A stretch of DNA of 64,000 nt, from positions 4,907,246 through 4,971,245 of the forward strand of contig OZ017770.1 in assembly GCA_963969345.1 (NCBI GenBank). Reading direction: 5' to 3'. Positions within the stretch are counted from its first letter, which is position 1. Every line of letters starts with the position of its first letter. The notes beneath the pieces are model-generated. The model searched no databases. It worked only from the letters and a program-made list of their open reading frames with translations, and was not told the DNA's origin. Shown here one piece after another: positions 1 through 12,296 of the stretch. This stretch comes from Turbatrix aceti (lineage: Eukaryota; Nematoda; Chromadorea; Rhabditida; Panagrolaimidae). A program made the translations under genes and the position numbers.

Positions 1-1286
1 CCCTCAACGGTAGCCTCGCCTCTAACTTGGATGCCAGTGAGGTACGTGTTATGGCTGGAGTAGATAAAGTAATTGAAAAGCGGCTGCGTCATGTCCATAA
101 AGATATTCTCGTGGTTGGGTTTTATGATGCCGCCCCATCTAAAGTAAAGCATCCGGCGGAATCCTGAGACTGTGAGCTCTTTACGAGCTTTGCCATCTGC
201 CGTTGGTTCGCAAAACGTAATAACAGCCTCGGCTTTTTTCTCGTCGACTTCGTCAAACTAAAATAAATGAAAATTACGACACCGTTGAATCATGCTTACG
301 CCTTGTTCTTCTTTAAGGAATCTGACGAGTTGCTGCACATTGAGGAAGGCCTGGCCATCACCGTTGGCGAGCAAAAGAGCTTTCTTGTACTCCGGCAAAT
401 CGCTCAACGCTTCAAACAATTTGAGAAATTCTTCCTCCTTCAATTGAGAAGACTGACTGTTTTTGAGCGTCAGCTAAAATAATAAAAGAAATAGCATGTC
501 ATTATCAATGCATTTAATTTTGAGAAAGGAACATACGTCAAACACGCCACGAGCGTAATCAATTGGAACTTGCAAGTTGAGAGTTTTAAGCAGTTTCCAG
601 AGTTCATTGAAACTTATTTCGCCACTGGAGTTCAAATCTGCCGCACGAAAGTTTTTCAAAAGCCATTCTTTCTCGTTGAAACTGATACAATGGTTTCCCT
701 TATCAATGAGGTGCTGGAGAGTTTTGACGCAATAGTCACGGTGTTCCTCGGTATCGGCAACAAAGTCAATAGATTTGCACACAAATTTCGGGTGTTTAAC
801 GACAATTGAAAAGCATCTAGACTCAGGTGCAGCCACTTGGAAGCGATATTTTTTCGCCGCACGATGCAACCCGTCTGTTCCGTAGCCTTGACGCACTTCC
901 AACAACTGCGAAACGTCGACTGAAAACCAACGCAATTGTTATTTTTCATGGAACAACAAGAATTCCAAAAGCGAATGAAGAATTCACCAGGTGTGCATGC
1001 AAAACAAAAAAAAAAGATGAAAAAAGTGTTGAACAACAAACTCACTTTCTTTCAGTCGTCGACGGTTTCTGTTGCAAAAAACGAAGGAACTAGCGGACAA
1101 CGGATATTTGAGCCATTTCTGATCGTGAAGCAAAATAGGCATAGGATCATTAATCTTGGCACTTTTTATGCGGCGAACATTCAAGCCAGTCTCCAAAGCT
1201 CTGAGCGCATGCTCCAGATGATGATCAGACTCGCCAACTGTGGCAGTGGGATCCGTCAAGTTTCCATTTGTGACCACTGGTGACAT
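1..1286 (-). CDS. Phosphoinositide phospholipase C, delta type (5' part, truncated by window edge)
   Basis: This enzyme hydrolyses PIP2 to IP3 and diacylglycerol at membranes. Exons on the minus strand are 1286-1046, 919-537, 473-300 and 257-<1, all in phase with GT/AG ends. The first exon carries the start of a PH domain, and the second continues it with EVRQGYGTD, a typical PLC-delta PH motif. An EF-hand follows (FRAADLNSSGEISFNELWK), then a second helical EF region (LKEEEFLKLFEAL). The last visible exon enters the X catalytic domain with MTQPLFNYFIYSSHNTYLTG, which contains the first catalytic His of the family. The rest of X, Y and C2 lies outside the window. The order PH, EF, X without other insertions points to the delta class (nematode plc-4 type). 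The start is the only ATG preceding the PH domain in this exon. The gene is divergent from the innexin that follows. Confidence 0.92.
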
Positions 1287-2099
1287 CTTGAATTACACGT
1301 CAACGGACGATAAACAAAAATAACAAAAAACAATGTTACAAGACGCAGATTTGAGCAACAAAACCAAGAGAGAGCTCTTATAAACGGGTCGCAGCTCAAA
1401 AATTGTTTGTTGCGGTCGTGGCGAGGCGTCCCAGATGTGAGTCGTCCTGCATGTGCAGCAGACGCGCTGTTTTGCCTTTCCGCCCTCCTTCCTTTTTCAC
1501 GTTTATTCACAGCGATTTTATTTGTTGTTTGTCCAAACCTGAACTAGGTAGTAAAAGGGGCCGCTGAAAATTGACGTGACTAAAAATGCACAATTTGCCA
1601 ATGTTTATTAATTGCTCAGATTACACGGGCAAGTGACACTCAGCTGTGTATATATGCGATTGAATCAAAGACATGCTCCGAGCATGTTGCTGCCTTGCAA
1701 AAACATGATAACAGTTGCTACGAAAAATGGCACCGGCAGAAGATGGAATATCGTCTCACAAGAAAACATAACATACTTTTCATTGTCTTTCGGCCAAAGG
1801 CCTGTCGTTTTTTTCCTTCTTTTTAGCTAAGCGAGAAATCACGGATGAGGGCCACGGAATGGACAGTTGTTTGAAGACGTCCTCATGTTGCGACCAGAGC
1901 CGAAAGCACACTCAGACTTAGTAACAGCGACACTCCTTTTGCTTCACAATTTGTTCCATCAAATTGCCTTTTTGTCATAATTTTCTATTGGTCTGTGCAA
2001 AAGATTCTTTGTCGGTGCAATCAAGGCAATCAGTTGAGCATCAGGCTTTGCAATATCCACCTCCACCGCCCTCGGGTTCATTGCCAGCATCATCGTGCA
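1287..2099. other. Divergent intergenic region between PLC and innexin
   Basis: This 0.8 kb separates two divergently transcribed genes and presumably holds both promoters. Small open frames here have no splice partners or recognisable domains. I see no RNA gene. A TGTATATA run occurs near 1647, which is not obviously functional. Confidence 0.6.
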
Positions 2100-3570
2100 A
2101 TGGTAGCCGGCACTCGTGTGGGTGTTCATTTTCTGACGTCGGCGTTACGATTGCTAGAACCCAGAGTTGATGATGACTTTATCGACAGACTTCACTACCT
2201 CTACACGTCTATTTTGCTGCTCATGTTTGCCCTGCTGGTATCAGCCAAACAATACGGTAACGTTTATGACTAAAAATTAATTCCCCTTTATGGTCCATTT
2301 TCAGTTGGACATCCAATAGAATGCTTCGTGCCGGCTCAATTCACGCGTGCTATGGAGCAGTACACCGAGAGTTACTGCTACGTCGATCGCACGTACTGGA
2401 TTCCATTCCAAGATCACATTCCCCATCGCCTGGATGACCGAGAGCGCAAACAAATCGGCTACTACCAGTGGATTCCCTTTGGCTTGGCGATATCGGCTCT
2501 AATGTTCCACTTACCTGCTTCGGTGTGGCGGATGCTCTCGAACCAATCCGGCCTCAACATCAGTCTCGTCCTACAGACCGCTTGTCAGGAGCAAAACATA
2601 GATCCTGTTGTCCGAAACCACACAGTTGATATATTGGCACGACACGTCGATGACGTGCTGCAGTATCAGAGGGAATTTGGCTCAAAACACAAAAGTGTAT
2701 TTCTGTTTTCCCTTCTACGAATCGGCAAGTTTTATGGTTCGTATGTTACAGTAGTCTACCTATTTGTCAAAATGCTGCATCTCTCAAATGTCATCATGCA
2801 GTTTTATTTTCTCAATGTGTTTCTGGAAACAGCAGATTATCCACTGTTCGGCGGGCATGTCTTGTACGACTTGCTTCAGGTTCAATTCAGCTTTAAAATT
2901 TTTGTTCACAAAAAATATTTCAGGATCGAGAATGGCCAGATTCCGGAAAATTTCCAAGAGTCACGCTTTGTGATTTTGAAATTCGAGTTTTGGGCAATAT
3001 TCACAGGTACGCACGACGCTTGATCAGATTGTTTCAAACAGTAGATTTTACAGGCACACTGTTCAATGCGTACTAGTCATCAACATGTTCATGGAAAAAA
3101 TTTTCATCTTCCTTTGGCTGTGGATGGTCTTTCTGATTTTCCTGTCCATCATCAACCTGACCCTATGGCTTGCAACATTGTCAGTGCCCAGCTGCAGACA
3201 AGCCTTTGTCGAAAAGTATCTGGAGCTTTCTGTCGATCCTTCAACAGAACTGACACCCTTTGTTGAACAATTCCTGCGCCCCGATGGCGTTTTTCTTCTA
3301 AAAATGGTCTCCGTTCATGCTGGAAACATTATCTGTTCACGGATAACGGAAGCGCTGTGGACAAGATTTGTGGAATATCAAAACCTGCAGATGATGGCTT
3401 ACAAAGAAGACCAACGAAGGCGGTCATCAATCTCTGATAGTGTGGTCTTGCGACGGCGATCTCGTTCAAGAGATCGAGATCATAGGTTGTCAAGAGTGGC
3501 ACTGGCGTCATCACCCATCGAGCCCCCGCCTGATGCGTCAGTTTTCACTGACACAAAACATTACGTCTAA
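2100..3570 (+). CDS. Innexin gap-junction subunit
   Basis: Innexins form invertebrate gap junctions and hemichannels in the plasma membrane. Exons 2100-2256, 2305-2879, 2924-3006 and 3054-3570 join in phase to a 443-residue protein, the usual innexin length. It starts with a short cytoplasmic N-terminus ([13 protein letters not shown]) and a first membrane helix at about residues 33-50 ending AKQY, followed by VGHPIECF. The family signature YYQW lies at residues 104-107 before the second helix. Exon 3 encodes the conserved [12 protein letters not shown] stretch of the second extracellular loop, and exon 4 starts with [12 protein letters not shown] before the fourth helix. The C-terminal tail is cytoplasmic and ends in an Arg/Ser-rich stretch. 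Extracellular Cys residues typical of innexins are present. A poly(A) signal AATAAA is near 3621. I cannot assign it to a particular innexin (inx/unc-7/unc-9/eat-5) by eye. Confidence 0.97.
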
Positions 3571-4300
3571 CAAATTGGCTTTCATTGCTTGGTTAAAAAC
3601 GGGTATTTTGAAATGATAAAAAATAAACAACAAATGCCTTGTCCCGTTGCCTCAAATTATGTAAATGGTTAACCGAGAAATCGGATATAATCATCCCTTG
3701 GCGGCACGCAATTGAAATTTGCCCCCCGGCAAGTGTTGAGGTAATGAAATCCTTTGAAAATGAGCAATTGAGATCCAATCACATCGAGTGAGTCAGCAAA
3801 CTCTTACACTCGCAAGCCAGCACTCTTGTCGCCTGGAGGCGGTGGCGATCGGTGGCGCGGGTAACTGCGTAATGGTTGACTGGGACAAACCTACTGCAGC
3901 CCGCAAGCAAGCATCCTTTGTCTCTCACAAATATTGCAGTTGCATCTCGAGCAGATCCGCCAGAGCAGAGCGACACACGGACCAGAGAGGGGGGGTACTC
4001 GCTATCCTCGAGATTGCCGGGTGTCTGTGGATCAAGCTTGAAAATAGCTACTAGCAACCTTTTCCGTTCTGTGTGACTGGTTTTTTCAACGGATTTGCTT
4101 CGCAGTCAAAGTTTGATGTTTTTTGCCTCGTAGGCGTATCCGGTGTCTCAAGACAACAGATGTGCCCCCCTCGAGAATGTAGCTAGCGTTCCTTGATTGC
4201 TTTCACTTTTGTTTTGTTTTCCGATCTTCATCAGGCGTGTTTTTTTACGCGACAAATTGTGAAATAATGATTTTTTAGATATCCGTCTTGTCAACAAATC
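3571..4300. other. Intergenic, innexin 3' end to LIM gene promoter
   Basis: It holds the innexin 3' UTR with a poly(A) signal near 3621. Beyond that is a GC-richer stretch (about 3780-4070) open on both strands but without splice-supported coding structure, probably promoter or 5' UTR of the LIM gene. Nothing else is recognised. Confidence 0.5.
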
Positions 4301-7300
4301 ATGTCGGACATTGAAGATCCGTATGCCGTCAGCTCGGATTCCGAGGATGAAGAAACGTTGAAAAAACCACCGCCGAAGATCAATATTGAAAATCGTGCCA
4401 TCTCCAATATCCAAGACTTGGTAAGTTGCAATTTTTGATGACCAGTGACCCATTTGACTTTGAAAGATTAAAGCCGTTGACTTTAAAGTCCGGGCCAAGC
4501 GAATGCTTCAACCCCGGACAGTTGTCTAATTAATCACCTTTTTAGAAAGCAGCCATCACCGAGAAGAAGGAAAATACCAAAGATGAAGCGCGTCAAGAAG
4601 AAATTGAAGAACTGCGAAAATCCAAAGCAGCCGAAATGACAAAAGTAAAAAAAGAATTTGAAGAGAATAAGATCCACAACGCGACCGGTGTCCCTGTTCA
4701 GGAAGAGTTGAGTAAGGATAAACCGACAGGTCTCAATAAGGTAACAACCCGTATTGTCGTGTACAATGTGCTAAGCGTCCGTTCATCTTTAGGATACCCT
4801 GACTGCATTTAAAGACAAATTCGAAAAGTTCCACCAACATGAGGATGAAACCCTCGACGACCACCTCAAGACAATCGCTCTCGAAGGTGTGGGTAAAGAA
4901 AACCTCGCACAGATGAAGGCTACGTTTGAAAAACTTCAAACCGGTGAGCTGACCGTTGCCGAGGTTCGCGATGGCCAAGGCCTCGATTTTGAGTGTAGCG
5001 AAGCCGACAAAAGACGAATCCTCGCGGCTTTCATTGGCGTAAGTTAAATTATTTTTGATGAAAATCATGCTAATTGGTCTGTTTCAGCCCAAGAGTGAGG
5101 AAGACATTCCTAAAAACTGCGCGCTTTGCGAAAAGACTGTTTATCCTGTTGAGCGACTTTTTGCCAACAAAAAACTTTATCACACAGACTGCTTCCGCTG
5201 CAAGACATGCAACAAGAAACTAAGGTTTGTACTTTTTTATTCTTTGTTTGATTTACTAGTCAAAGAAAAAATCTATTTCTAGCGCCACGCAGTACAATAT
5301 CTATGAAAACGTGCTTTACTGCAAGCAGCACTATAATGAGGTTTTGCATCCTGATCTGACGCATGCCGTTGCAGATGGTGAGCCAGTTAATCCACAATAG
5401 CGTGACTCATTTATTTTTGTTTTGTTTTTCAGACAGCGCCGATCAAGCTGATGCCGCTGACGATGACGATGAGTTTGCTATCGTGTCTAAGCCAAAACAA
5501 CTCTCGTCCGATGTTGTGCGAGGTAAGGGATATGACCTTTCCTGAATGTAATCAATTTTGTCGAAGTGAAAAGGTGTCCCGATTTTTGTTTTGTTTTGCA
5601 ATCTGTCCTGCATTCTATTCGACTCCCGCCGGTCAGACCCAACTAACAGTTTGTTACCAATTCGCTCACTTCCCCCCTAAGCCTACAAATGCAACAAAGG
5701 GCCGATCGGCGAGAGAAGAGAGACACAGCGAGAATGGGAAGGGGATATATTATCCCGTACAACGAAAGCGCCGTTCTCTTTCCCGGCTGGCCGCTCTGTC
5801 CCTGTCACCATTTTTGCACATCCCATAAACATTCATAACATCGTCAATCCAACTAACTCCTTCTTATTTCTGCTGGTCATTTGTTCATTTTGCTCGTTGT
5901 ACAGTCTTGGAGTGTTTTAATCAACATTTCTGTGTTACCTAATAGCTATGGTTGTACAGCGTACGTCTCCAATTATTTGTTTTGATTTATGACAATCAAG
6001 TAGCTTTTAGCGGGTACCAACATCGGTGATGAACTCCAGCAAATTCGAAGCCTCAAGGAAAAAAAGCAAAACCTTGAAAGCTCGCTCAAAGCTCAAGAGC
6101 AAGTCAAAAAGCCCAAAGAAGAGATTCTCGAAATTAGCGGTAATGTCAAGGACAGGATGAGCAAGTAAGTATGTCACGGGCCTTACATTAGCTAAACATC
6201 CTAATTTTTAGAATCATCGCCGGCGGTGAAAAGGACGTTAACGACAACGATGACGAGGCGACCCGTGAAGAACTCGAGGCCATCAAAGCCCAGGTCGGCG
6301 ATCTCAAAAACAAGTGGAAGACCGGAGATGTCGAAAAAGCCGAAGTCAAGGACGGCGATGCCAAGTCGGAGCTTGAACAACTTCGCAAGGGTGAAATCAA
6401 GGTTCGCGAACGCTTTAACGAACGTCTGCAGCCGGCCGAGAGCGAAAACGTCACCAAATCTTACGATCGTACTGAACTTGATACTTCGCGTATGTTTTAT
6501 CAGTCCGACTGTCTACTCTACAATATCAACACATTTCAGACGCAGCTGAAGCTCGAAAATCATTCCTTGATGGCCAGGCCTACCAGACTGCAAAGGCGGA
6601 AAAAACTGCTACGGATCTTGACGAGCTCAAGTTTACTGGTATGTTTTTTCACTTATTATCCTAGTGTGAGTCAAAAGCAAACAAATCCTGCGTTCGTTGT
6701 TGAGAGGGATGAGGGAGTCTTCGCTGACGAGATCCATCACTCGCCCCCGCAGCTTTACAAAACGTCAAATCACAGCTGTCGATCCATATGACCGGCCGGT
6801 TGACCCACCACATTTGTTTCAGGACTTGGAACATTTAAAGATAAATTCGAGAAAGGCACCGGTGCTACTGAAAGCTCTGAGCGACACAGCATCGATATCA
6901 ACGTTGAACTCGGAAATATTAAAAAGGCTCTTGAAAAGGTAAGCTCTATTTTTTTAAAGTAAGCTTAATTAATTATCATTTCTTTTTAGGGCGGCGTGGA
7001 CGAAGCCGACATGACACCTGAAGAACGAGCTGAGCGCAAAAAGAAGGAAATTGAAGCGGAATTCCTTCGCTACAAGTTGGCACGCAAGCTTCAAGAAAAG
7101 AAAGCGAAGGAAGAAGCTGCCCAAGAAGAGCCCGCACCTGCCGAAGGTATGTTTACATTGTTTTTCAGAAAAAAAAATTTTTCGCGTTTTTTTAGAAAAA
7201 ACAACTCCCGAAATTGAAATCAAGATGGCTGGAAAGGCACGCGAAAAGTTCCGCAACATCGAAGCCCAGAACCCCAACTCCATTCCTTTGCCCAAGCAGG

Positions 7301-7866
7301 CTGAAAAGCACAAGACGAGCAAGTGGGATGACAAGAAGAAAGATCAAGCTACAGCGGAGGTGGTCAACCGCCGAAACGTCGAGGAATCCGAGTCAGAAGA
7401 AGAAGACGAGGATGCCTTTGATGTCAAGAACATCATGAACAAGTTTAAGAACATCCAAAACACAGAAACCAGGGTGGAGAGTGCTGCCAACGAGGAGCTC
7501 GAAGCCTTGAGGCAACAGTCAAACAACTTCAGAAAACAGTTTGAGCAGCACAGTCAACTCGTCGAAAACGAACAAAATGAAGAAAAGAAAAAACAACTTG
7601 CAGAAGAATTCGAAAGACTCAAGAGTATGTTTATCTCATTTTTTTGCAGTCTGATGCCAAACATGCTGATTTTAGGTGAGCGTTCCAAACTGCAAGAACA
7701 ACTCAAGGCAGAGGAAGAGGCCCAATCACAGCGCGAGACTGAAAAGGAAGAAATTCACGTAGCCGCCGATCACGCTTCCAAGATGACAGCAAAATGGGAG
7801 AAAATTCACAAAAAAGAAGCAAAGAAAGCTGGAAAATCAAAAATGCCGGAGAAGCAGAAATCCTAA
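4301..7866 (+). CDS. LIM-domain cytoskeletal protein, EPLIN (LIMA1)-like
   Basis: Thirteen exons join in phase to 768 residues: 4301-4420, 4546-4740, 4793-5038, 5088-5224, 5283-5377, 5433-5522, 6011-6164, 6212-6489, 6540-6638, 6823-6938, 6990-7146, 7196-7624 and 7676-7866. A single LIM domain spans about residues 198-255. It opens CALCEKTVYPVERLFANKKL and continues HTDCFRCKTCNKKL, closest in pattern to the EPLIN/Xin/LIMD2 class of LIM domains. The rest is highly charged Lys/Glu-rich helix with no other zinc fingers. The motif FKDKFEK occurs twice (exons 3 and 10), with related KFRNIE and KFKNIQ blocks later. EPLIN-type proteins bind and bundle actin, so a cytoskeletal role is inferred. The 488-bp intron after exon 6 could hide an alternative exon. 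The number of micro-exons makes isoforms likely. Confidence 0.75.
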
Positions 7867-8258
7867 GCTATGGCTTATCCGCCGCATATTTTTTCTACGA
7901 GTGAAAGAAATGAAACCATAAAGGTTGACTGAAAGATACTATCGCTTTTTTTGTAAAAAATTGATATTTCTGATAAACGTGGTTGAGCAGACGAAGGAAA
8001 GGAAAACAAAGTGCAGGGGCTCATCGGGACGGGGAGACGTGCATCGCCGTCGCCAGACTACTAGGCCAGATCCCTGCGCACCTCAAAAACAATCTCTGAC
8101 TGATTGCGGCCATTCCTTAGCTCAATCATGCGACTGCCCATTTGTTTTGTTGTCTTCTATCTGAATTCTGCTCGTCTTTTTAGTCGTTTGCATGAGGTTG
8201 GCTCACATCGGTTTTTTCAGATTGTCTCGGTCGTTGACATTAACCAAGGGAACTAACA
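7867..8258. other. Intergenic between LIM and PUF genes
   Basis: The 3' UTR of the LIM gene and the promoter/5' UTR of the PUF gene share under 400 bp. No further coding or RNA structure is supported. Confidence 0.5.
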
Positions 8259-10124
8259 ATGGATACGTCTTACTGTAACGGTCGGTATTATTACGTCATG
8301 AACACGGGTAGTCCTGTGATACCAGCTCGATCGGATATGCTACCTTACACGATGACCGGCACTGTACCGATCGGCAACTTTGTCACGTCGCACCCCGTAT
8401 GTTTGTGTTTTGGTATCGATCAGAGAGCGAAAGTTCGCTTTATAGGTCGAAGCTCTAGCTCACAATGTTTCCCGTCCCTACGGCGGTGCCCTCTCTGTGG
8501 TATGTTTTAACAGTCCCGCATGCTGAACACGTTTTACCCCCTCCTGTGGACTTTTAGCCGGAGTATGAAGCCCTCACGGATTACATGAACCGCCTCAACA
8601 TGTCTTCGCGGGGTTATCTGCCGCACTGGGTGTACGACGAAAGCGGCGCCATCTCGGCCACGCTTCAGGACATCGTTGATCAAGACCTGCTTTTTGTTTG
8701 CATGCGTGATAAGAAAGGAAGCCAGTAAGTCAATTTGAGGAGAAAAAAGGAGAAAAATTACGGTGGTTTGCAGATTCGTTCAAGACAACTTTCCCACGGT
8801 TGAGAAGAACCCGACGTTGAGGGCATCCATTTTTGACCTCATCATCGCGTCGCAGTCGATTCACAATATCGCGAAAGACATGTTCGGGAACTTTGTACTG
8901 CAGGTCAGTTTTTTTATGAAAAAACAGCTCTTTAAATTTGAATCTTTGATGCAGTTTTGGTAGAAAAACGAAAAAAACGAATGACGTGAAAAAAATATCA
9001 AACAAGTGTTAGACATTTTTTGCGCCGTTTGATGACATTTAGAACAAAAAATGGTGATTAAAATAGATTGAAGAGCGTTCTCGAAGTTTCTTCTGTTTTT
9101 TTTCAGAAAATGATCGAACAGACCGGCGACGATTACGGCAAGGTCTTCTTGGGCATCTTGGCCAAGGAAGCAGCGAACCTTTCGTTCAACCGTTTCTCGT
9201 GCCGCGTCGTACAGAAGGCTTTGGAAGTTTTCCCCGCAGCTGATCTCGATCCGATGATGATTGCTTTCCACGGCTATGTCAAAGCCATGTGCACCGATCA
9301 AAGCGGAAATCATGTCGTACAGAAGATGATCGAAGTCCTGCCACCGGAATCCTACAGTTTTGTCATCACGGAGATGTGCCAGGGCACCAACATGCCTGAC
9401 ATTATCTGCAACAAGTTTGGATGCCGTGTTGTTCAGTACTGCGTTGAGAAGCTTACCGGGTTCATCGACAAGGACGTTCAGCGTGGAGGGTTTGTAGTTT
9501 TTGTTTGTGCATGCACGTTTTGTTTTTGTTTTTTTTCCATTTTCAGCTGTGTTGCGTCCGCCCTTCTTCGCGAGCTGCTGCAAAACATCAGCAAGCATGC
9601 GTTGGAGTACAGCAAAGATGAGTATGCCAACTACATCATCCAACACATCATCAAGCACAAATATCTGAAGCACTTTGCAAATCAGATCATCAGCTGTCAG
9701 TTAAAGGGTCATCTGGTATCCCTCTCCTTGGATAAATTTTCGTCGCACGTCGTTGAAGAAGTCTTTGAGCATATCTCTGACAAACTCTTTCCCTTCGCCA
9801 TCGACGAGATATTCAACGGCAAGGTGAACCCCAAGTGAGTTATGATTGAATCGACAAACATGGCATTTCATATTTTTTGATTACAGGAATGGGCGAGATT
9901 CCCTCGAACAAATGCTTTTTGATCAGTATGGGAATTACGTCATCCAGCGCCTGCTCAACATTGCCGTCGGCATCATCCATGACAAACCCGACTGTCAACT
10001 TCCGTGGTTTGATTATATCGTGAACAAGATCACCAAAAACGCCAAACAATTGCGCGTCTTTTCTTCCGGTAAAAAAATCATCGATCTCCTTAACCGTGAA
10101 CTCAGTCAACCTATCGCTTGCTAG
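8259..10124 (+). CDS. Pumilio/PUF RNA-binding protein with eight PUM repeats
   Basis: PUF proteins bind 3' UTR elements and repress or destabilise mRNAs. Exons 8259-8396, 8558-8724, 8774-8903, 9107-9489, 9547-9834 and 9887-10124 give 447 residues, almost all PUM homology domain behind a short N-terminus. Eight repeats are visible. Their base-reading residues are R1 S-Q-Q (GSQFVQ), R2 N-F-Q (GNFVLQ), R3 C-R-Q (SCRVVQ), R4 N-H-Q (GNHVVQ), R5 C-R-Q (GCRVVQ), R6 N-Y-Q (ANYIIQ), R7 S-H-E (SSHVVE) and R8 N-Y-Q (GNYVIQ). By the established PUF code, read from R8 to R1, this predicts UGUAUAUA, the classical Pumilio element rather than the longer FBF site. Compared with fly and human Pumilio, the long low-complexity N-terminus is missing or lies in unrecognised upstream exons. 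Confidence 0.95.
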
Positions 10125-12296
10125 TTTCCCAGTTGGTTTTTTATGCTTGTGCGTGTTCTGTGCACTTTTATCATTGGACTTTCCCTAATTTAATGCACTA
10201 ACATAATTAACAGTATGTCAACGACCGTCCTCTTGTATTAACAAAGCCTCATATAAGTTGTAATGTCTAAAGGTTTTTTTTCATGCCTCAAATACACAAA
10301 TAAATAATGCTCGTGAAATTGAATCGGTAGCGATAACAGTCGTAATGTTGTACATTGTTGGCGTTATTTTCAGCCGGATTAATGACTTTTTTTAAGCTGT
10401 TTGCGCCATTATTATCTTTGACAGAAGCCTTGTCATTGCGTTCGCTCCCCCTAGCTTTAGTAATTTTCTCTGCACACATTATGTCGAGTTCGCGAGGCAA
10501 GCAGTTGATTAAAAGCCAAACAAGGAGCTCGTAGGGCACTCAACATACAAACAAAATACTCTGTGCCGACTCGGAACGGCGCCGTGGCACGCAGGTAAAT
10601 TGCCGCTTGTGTCAGCCGCCGTTTTTGTTTGCGACAGAGCGAGATATACAGTCATCATTAACTTTCTTCTCTTCTCTATTTTTTTAGAAAAAAAGCTCGG
10701 TGCCTCGGACTACCACTCCAGCGGTTAAAATAATAAATACTTTACGCAACATTTCTCTCTTTTTTTTCAGCTTCATCATTGGGGTTTTCCCCAGTCGATC
10801 GTATCTCAAAAATTACGCCTATTTTTACCTCGAACTTCGGTTGTGTTGTCACTGACGCCGTTGTGTGTTGTTTGATTACATTTAAAAATCGTTGTTTAGA
10901 ACATTGGGGGAGTTTGTTGTAGATAAACAGCGGCTTTTTTGGGGGAGAATTAGAATCTGGCGATTTGTAAGCCCCTATTTTCCAAGAGCAACTGTTTACT
11001 GGATAATTTAAGTGGTACTAGTATATATGAGTTTGAGAGTCGTATAATGCGACACGACATATGGTTCAGTCAAGACCAGCTGAAAGCGGTTTGGAGGGCG
11101 TAATTAGTTTTTAATGTCGAAGGTCGCGCTTTGTGAGTGTTTGCGTGAGCCGGATTTGGTGTGTCGGCATCTGGCAGGTTCAGCCGACCTTTATAAATAC
11201 AAACGACAGTGTCGGCGTTTTACTCTTTAGGATGTTAAAAAAATAAGAGTACGATGTAGAAGGCGAATTTTGATACCTCTTTGTATCGCCAAGATGCACT
11301 TGACCGTATTCAAATACGGAAAAGTGACCCCTGGCTTATTGTTTCACTGGTACTCCTGTGTATACGCAACGGAGGATATGAATAAGGCTACTTGGGTTTC
11401 TGTGATTTACATTTGCGTTTTGACACATCTGTAGTCGGTGTACATCACTTGTTTTGACATTCATTCGCGTGTTTATTTGCTTGAATTTTATGACCGGCCG
11501 TAAGCCACAGAAGCGGCAGCAAAAAGCGAATTTTATCTCTGTATCGTCTTCATTTGTTGTCCAAACGAGCGTTCGGAAAGCCACTGTTTGAACGACTGTT
11601 GGAGGGGAAACAAATACGACGTGCCAATTGCGTGCCTCGTCTGTTTGGTAGTCCTCACTGAGTAAGAGGTGGCGCAAAAAGGTGCGATAGGAAAAAAAGA
11701 AGAAAAGGTAATGGACATCATGTTGCTGACTGGCTGTCTGAGCGGATGATTGCGGGTAGGAGGGCTGCATTATGCAGGTCATTGCCATGGTTGCGCCTTT
11801 GCTTTTTGCCGTTCGGGGTCGCAAAGGTGCGTGGACATGCTCGCTCTCAGTCTGAAGGGGGGGCAGATGCAATGGATGTATATTTTTAGGCGCGCTCGAG
11901 TCGGACAGTCTGGTTTGGCAGCTGGCCAAGACCCGGCTCGGATCCTGGGAGTACGGAGGTCAGAGAGCAGAGAGCATTACCGTCTGCTGGGCTCGTTTGT
12001 TTCACTGCCCGACCTCAGTGCCGACCAAGACTGTGTCGGCCCTGGCCGAGGTGCGTCGTTCACGCGGGATATCCGACAAAGCTGGTCTCCGAAAATAAAA
12101 CTGGGCGGGGTTATTCGGCTAACTGTGCGGCCGTCGAGTGACTGTTTTGCGCATTGAGGCTCGGACTGCACCACTGGAAGTCTGCTTGTTTTTCATTGCT
12201 CGTAGAATGTGACTGTTTTGCATAGCGCGTTTTTTGGTTCTTTTCATGCACTCGTCAATTCGTGATTTTTAGAAATCGCATTGTCAACCAACAAAA
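10125..12296. other. 2.2 kb intergenic region upstream of caveolin
   Basis: There is no gene I can support. Open frames on either strand at 11336-12174 are overlapping and lack family features. An acceptor-like TTTTTAG lies at about 12266-12272, 25 bp before the caveolin ATG, so a 5' UTR intron or trans-splice acceptor for caveolin is likely here. Confidence 0.5.

Noticed and set aside
3779..4076. Overlapping open frames on both strands before the LIM gene
   Set aside because: No homology features; GC-richer promoter sequence explains the lack of stops.
11336..12174. Long open frames on both strands (197 and 135 codons) upstream of caveolin
   Set aside because: They overlap each other on opposite strands, lack family motifs and splice partners, and start codons are arbitrary.
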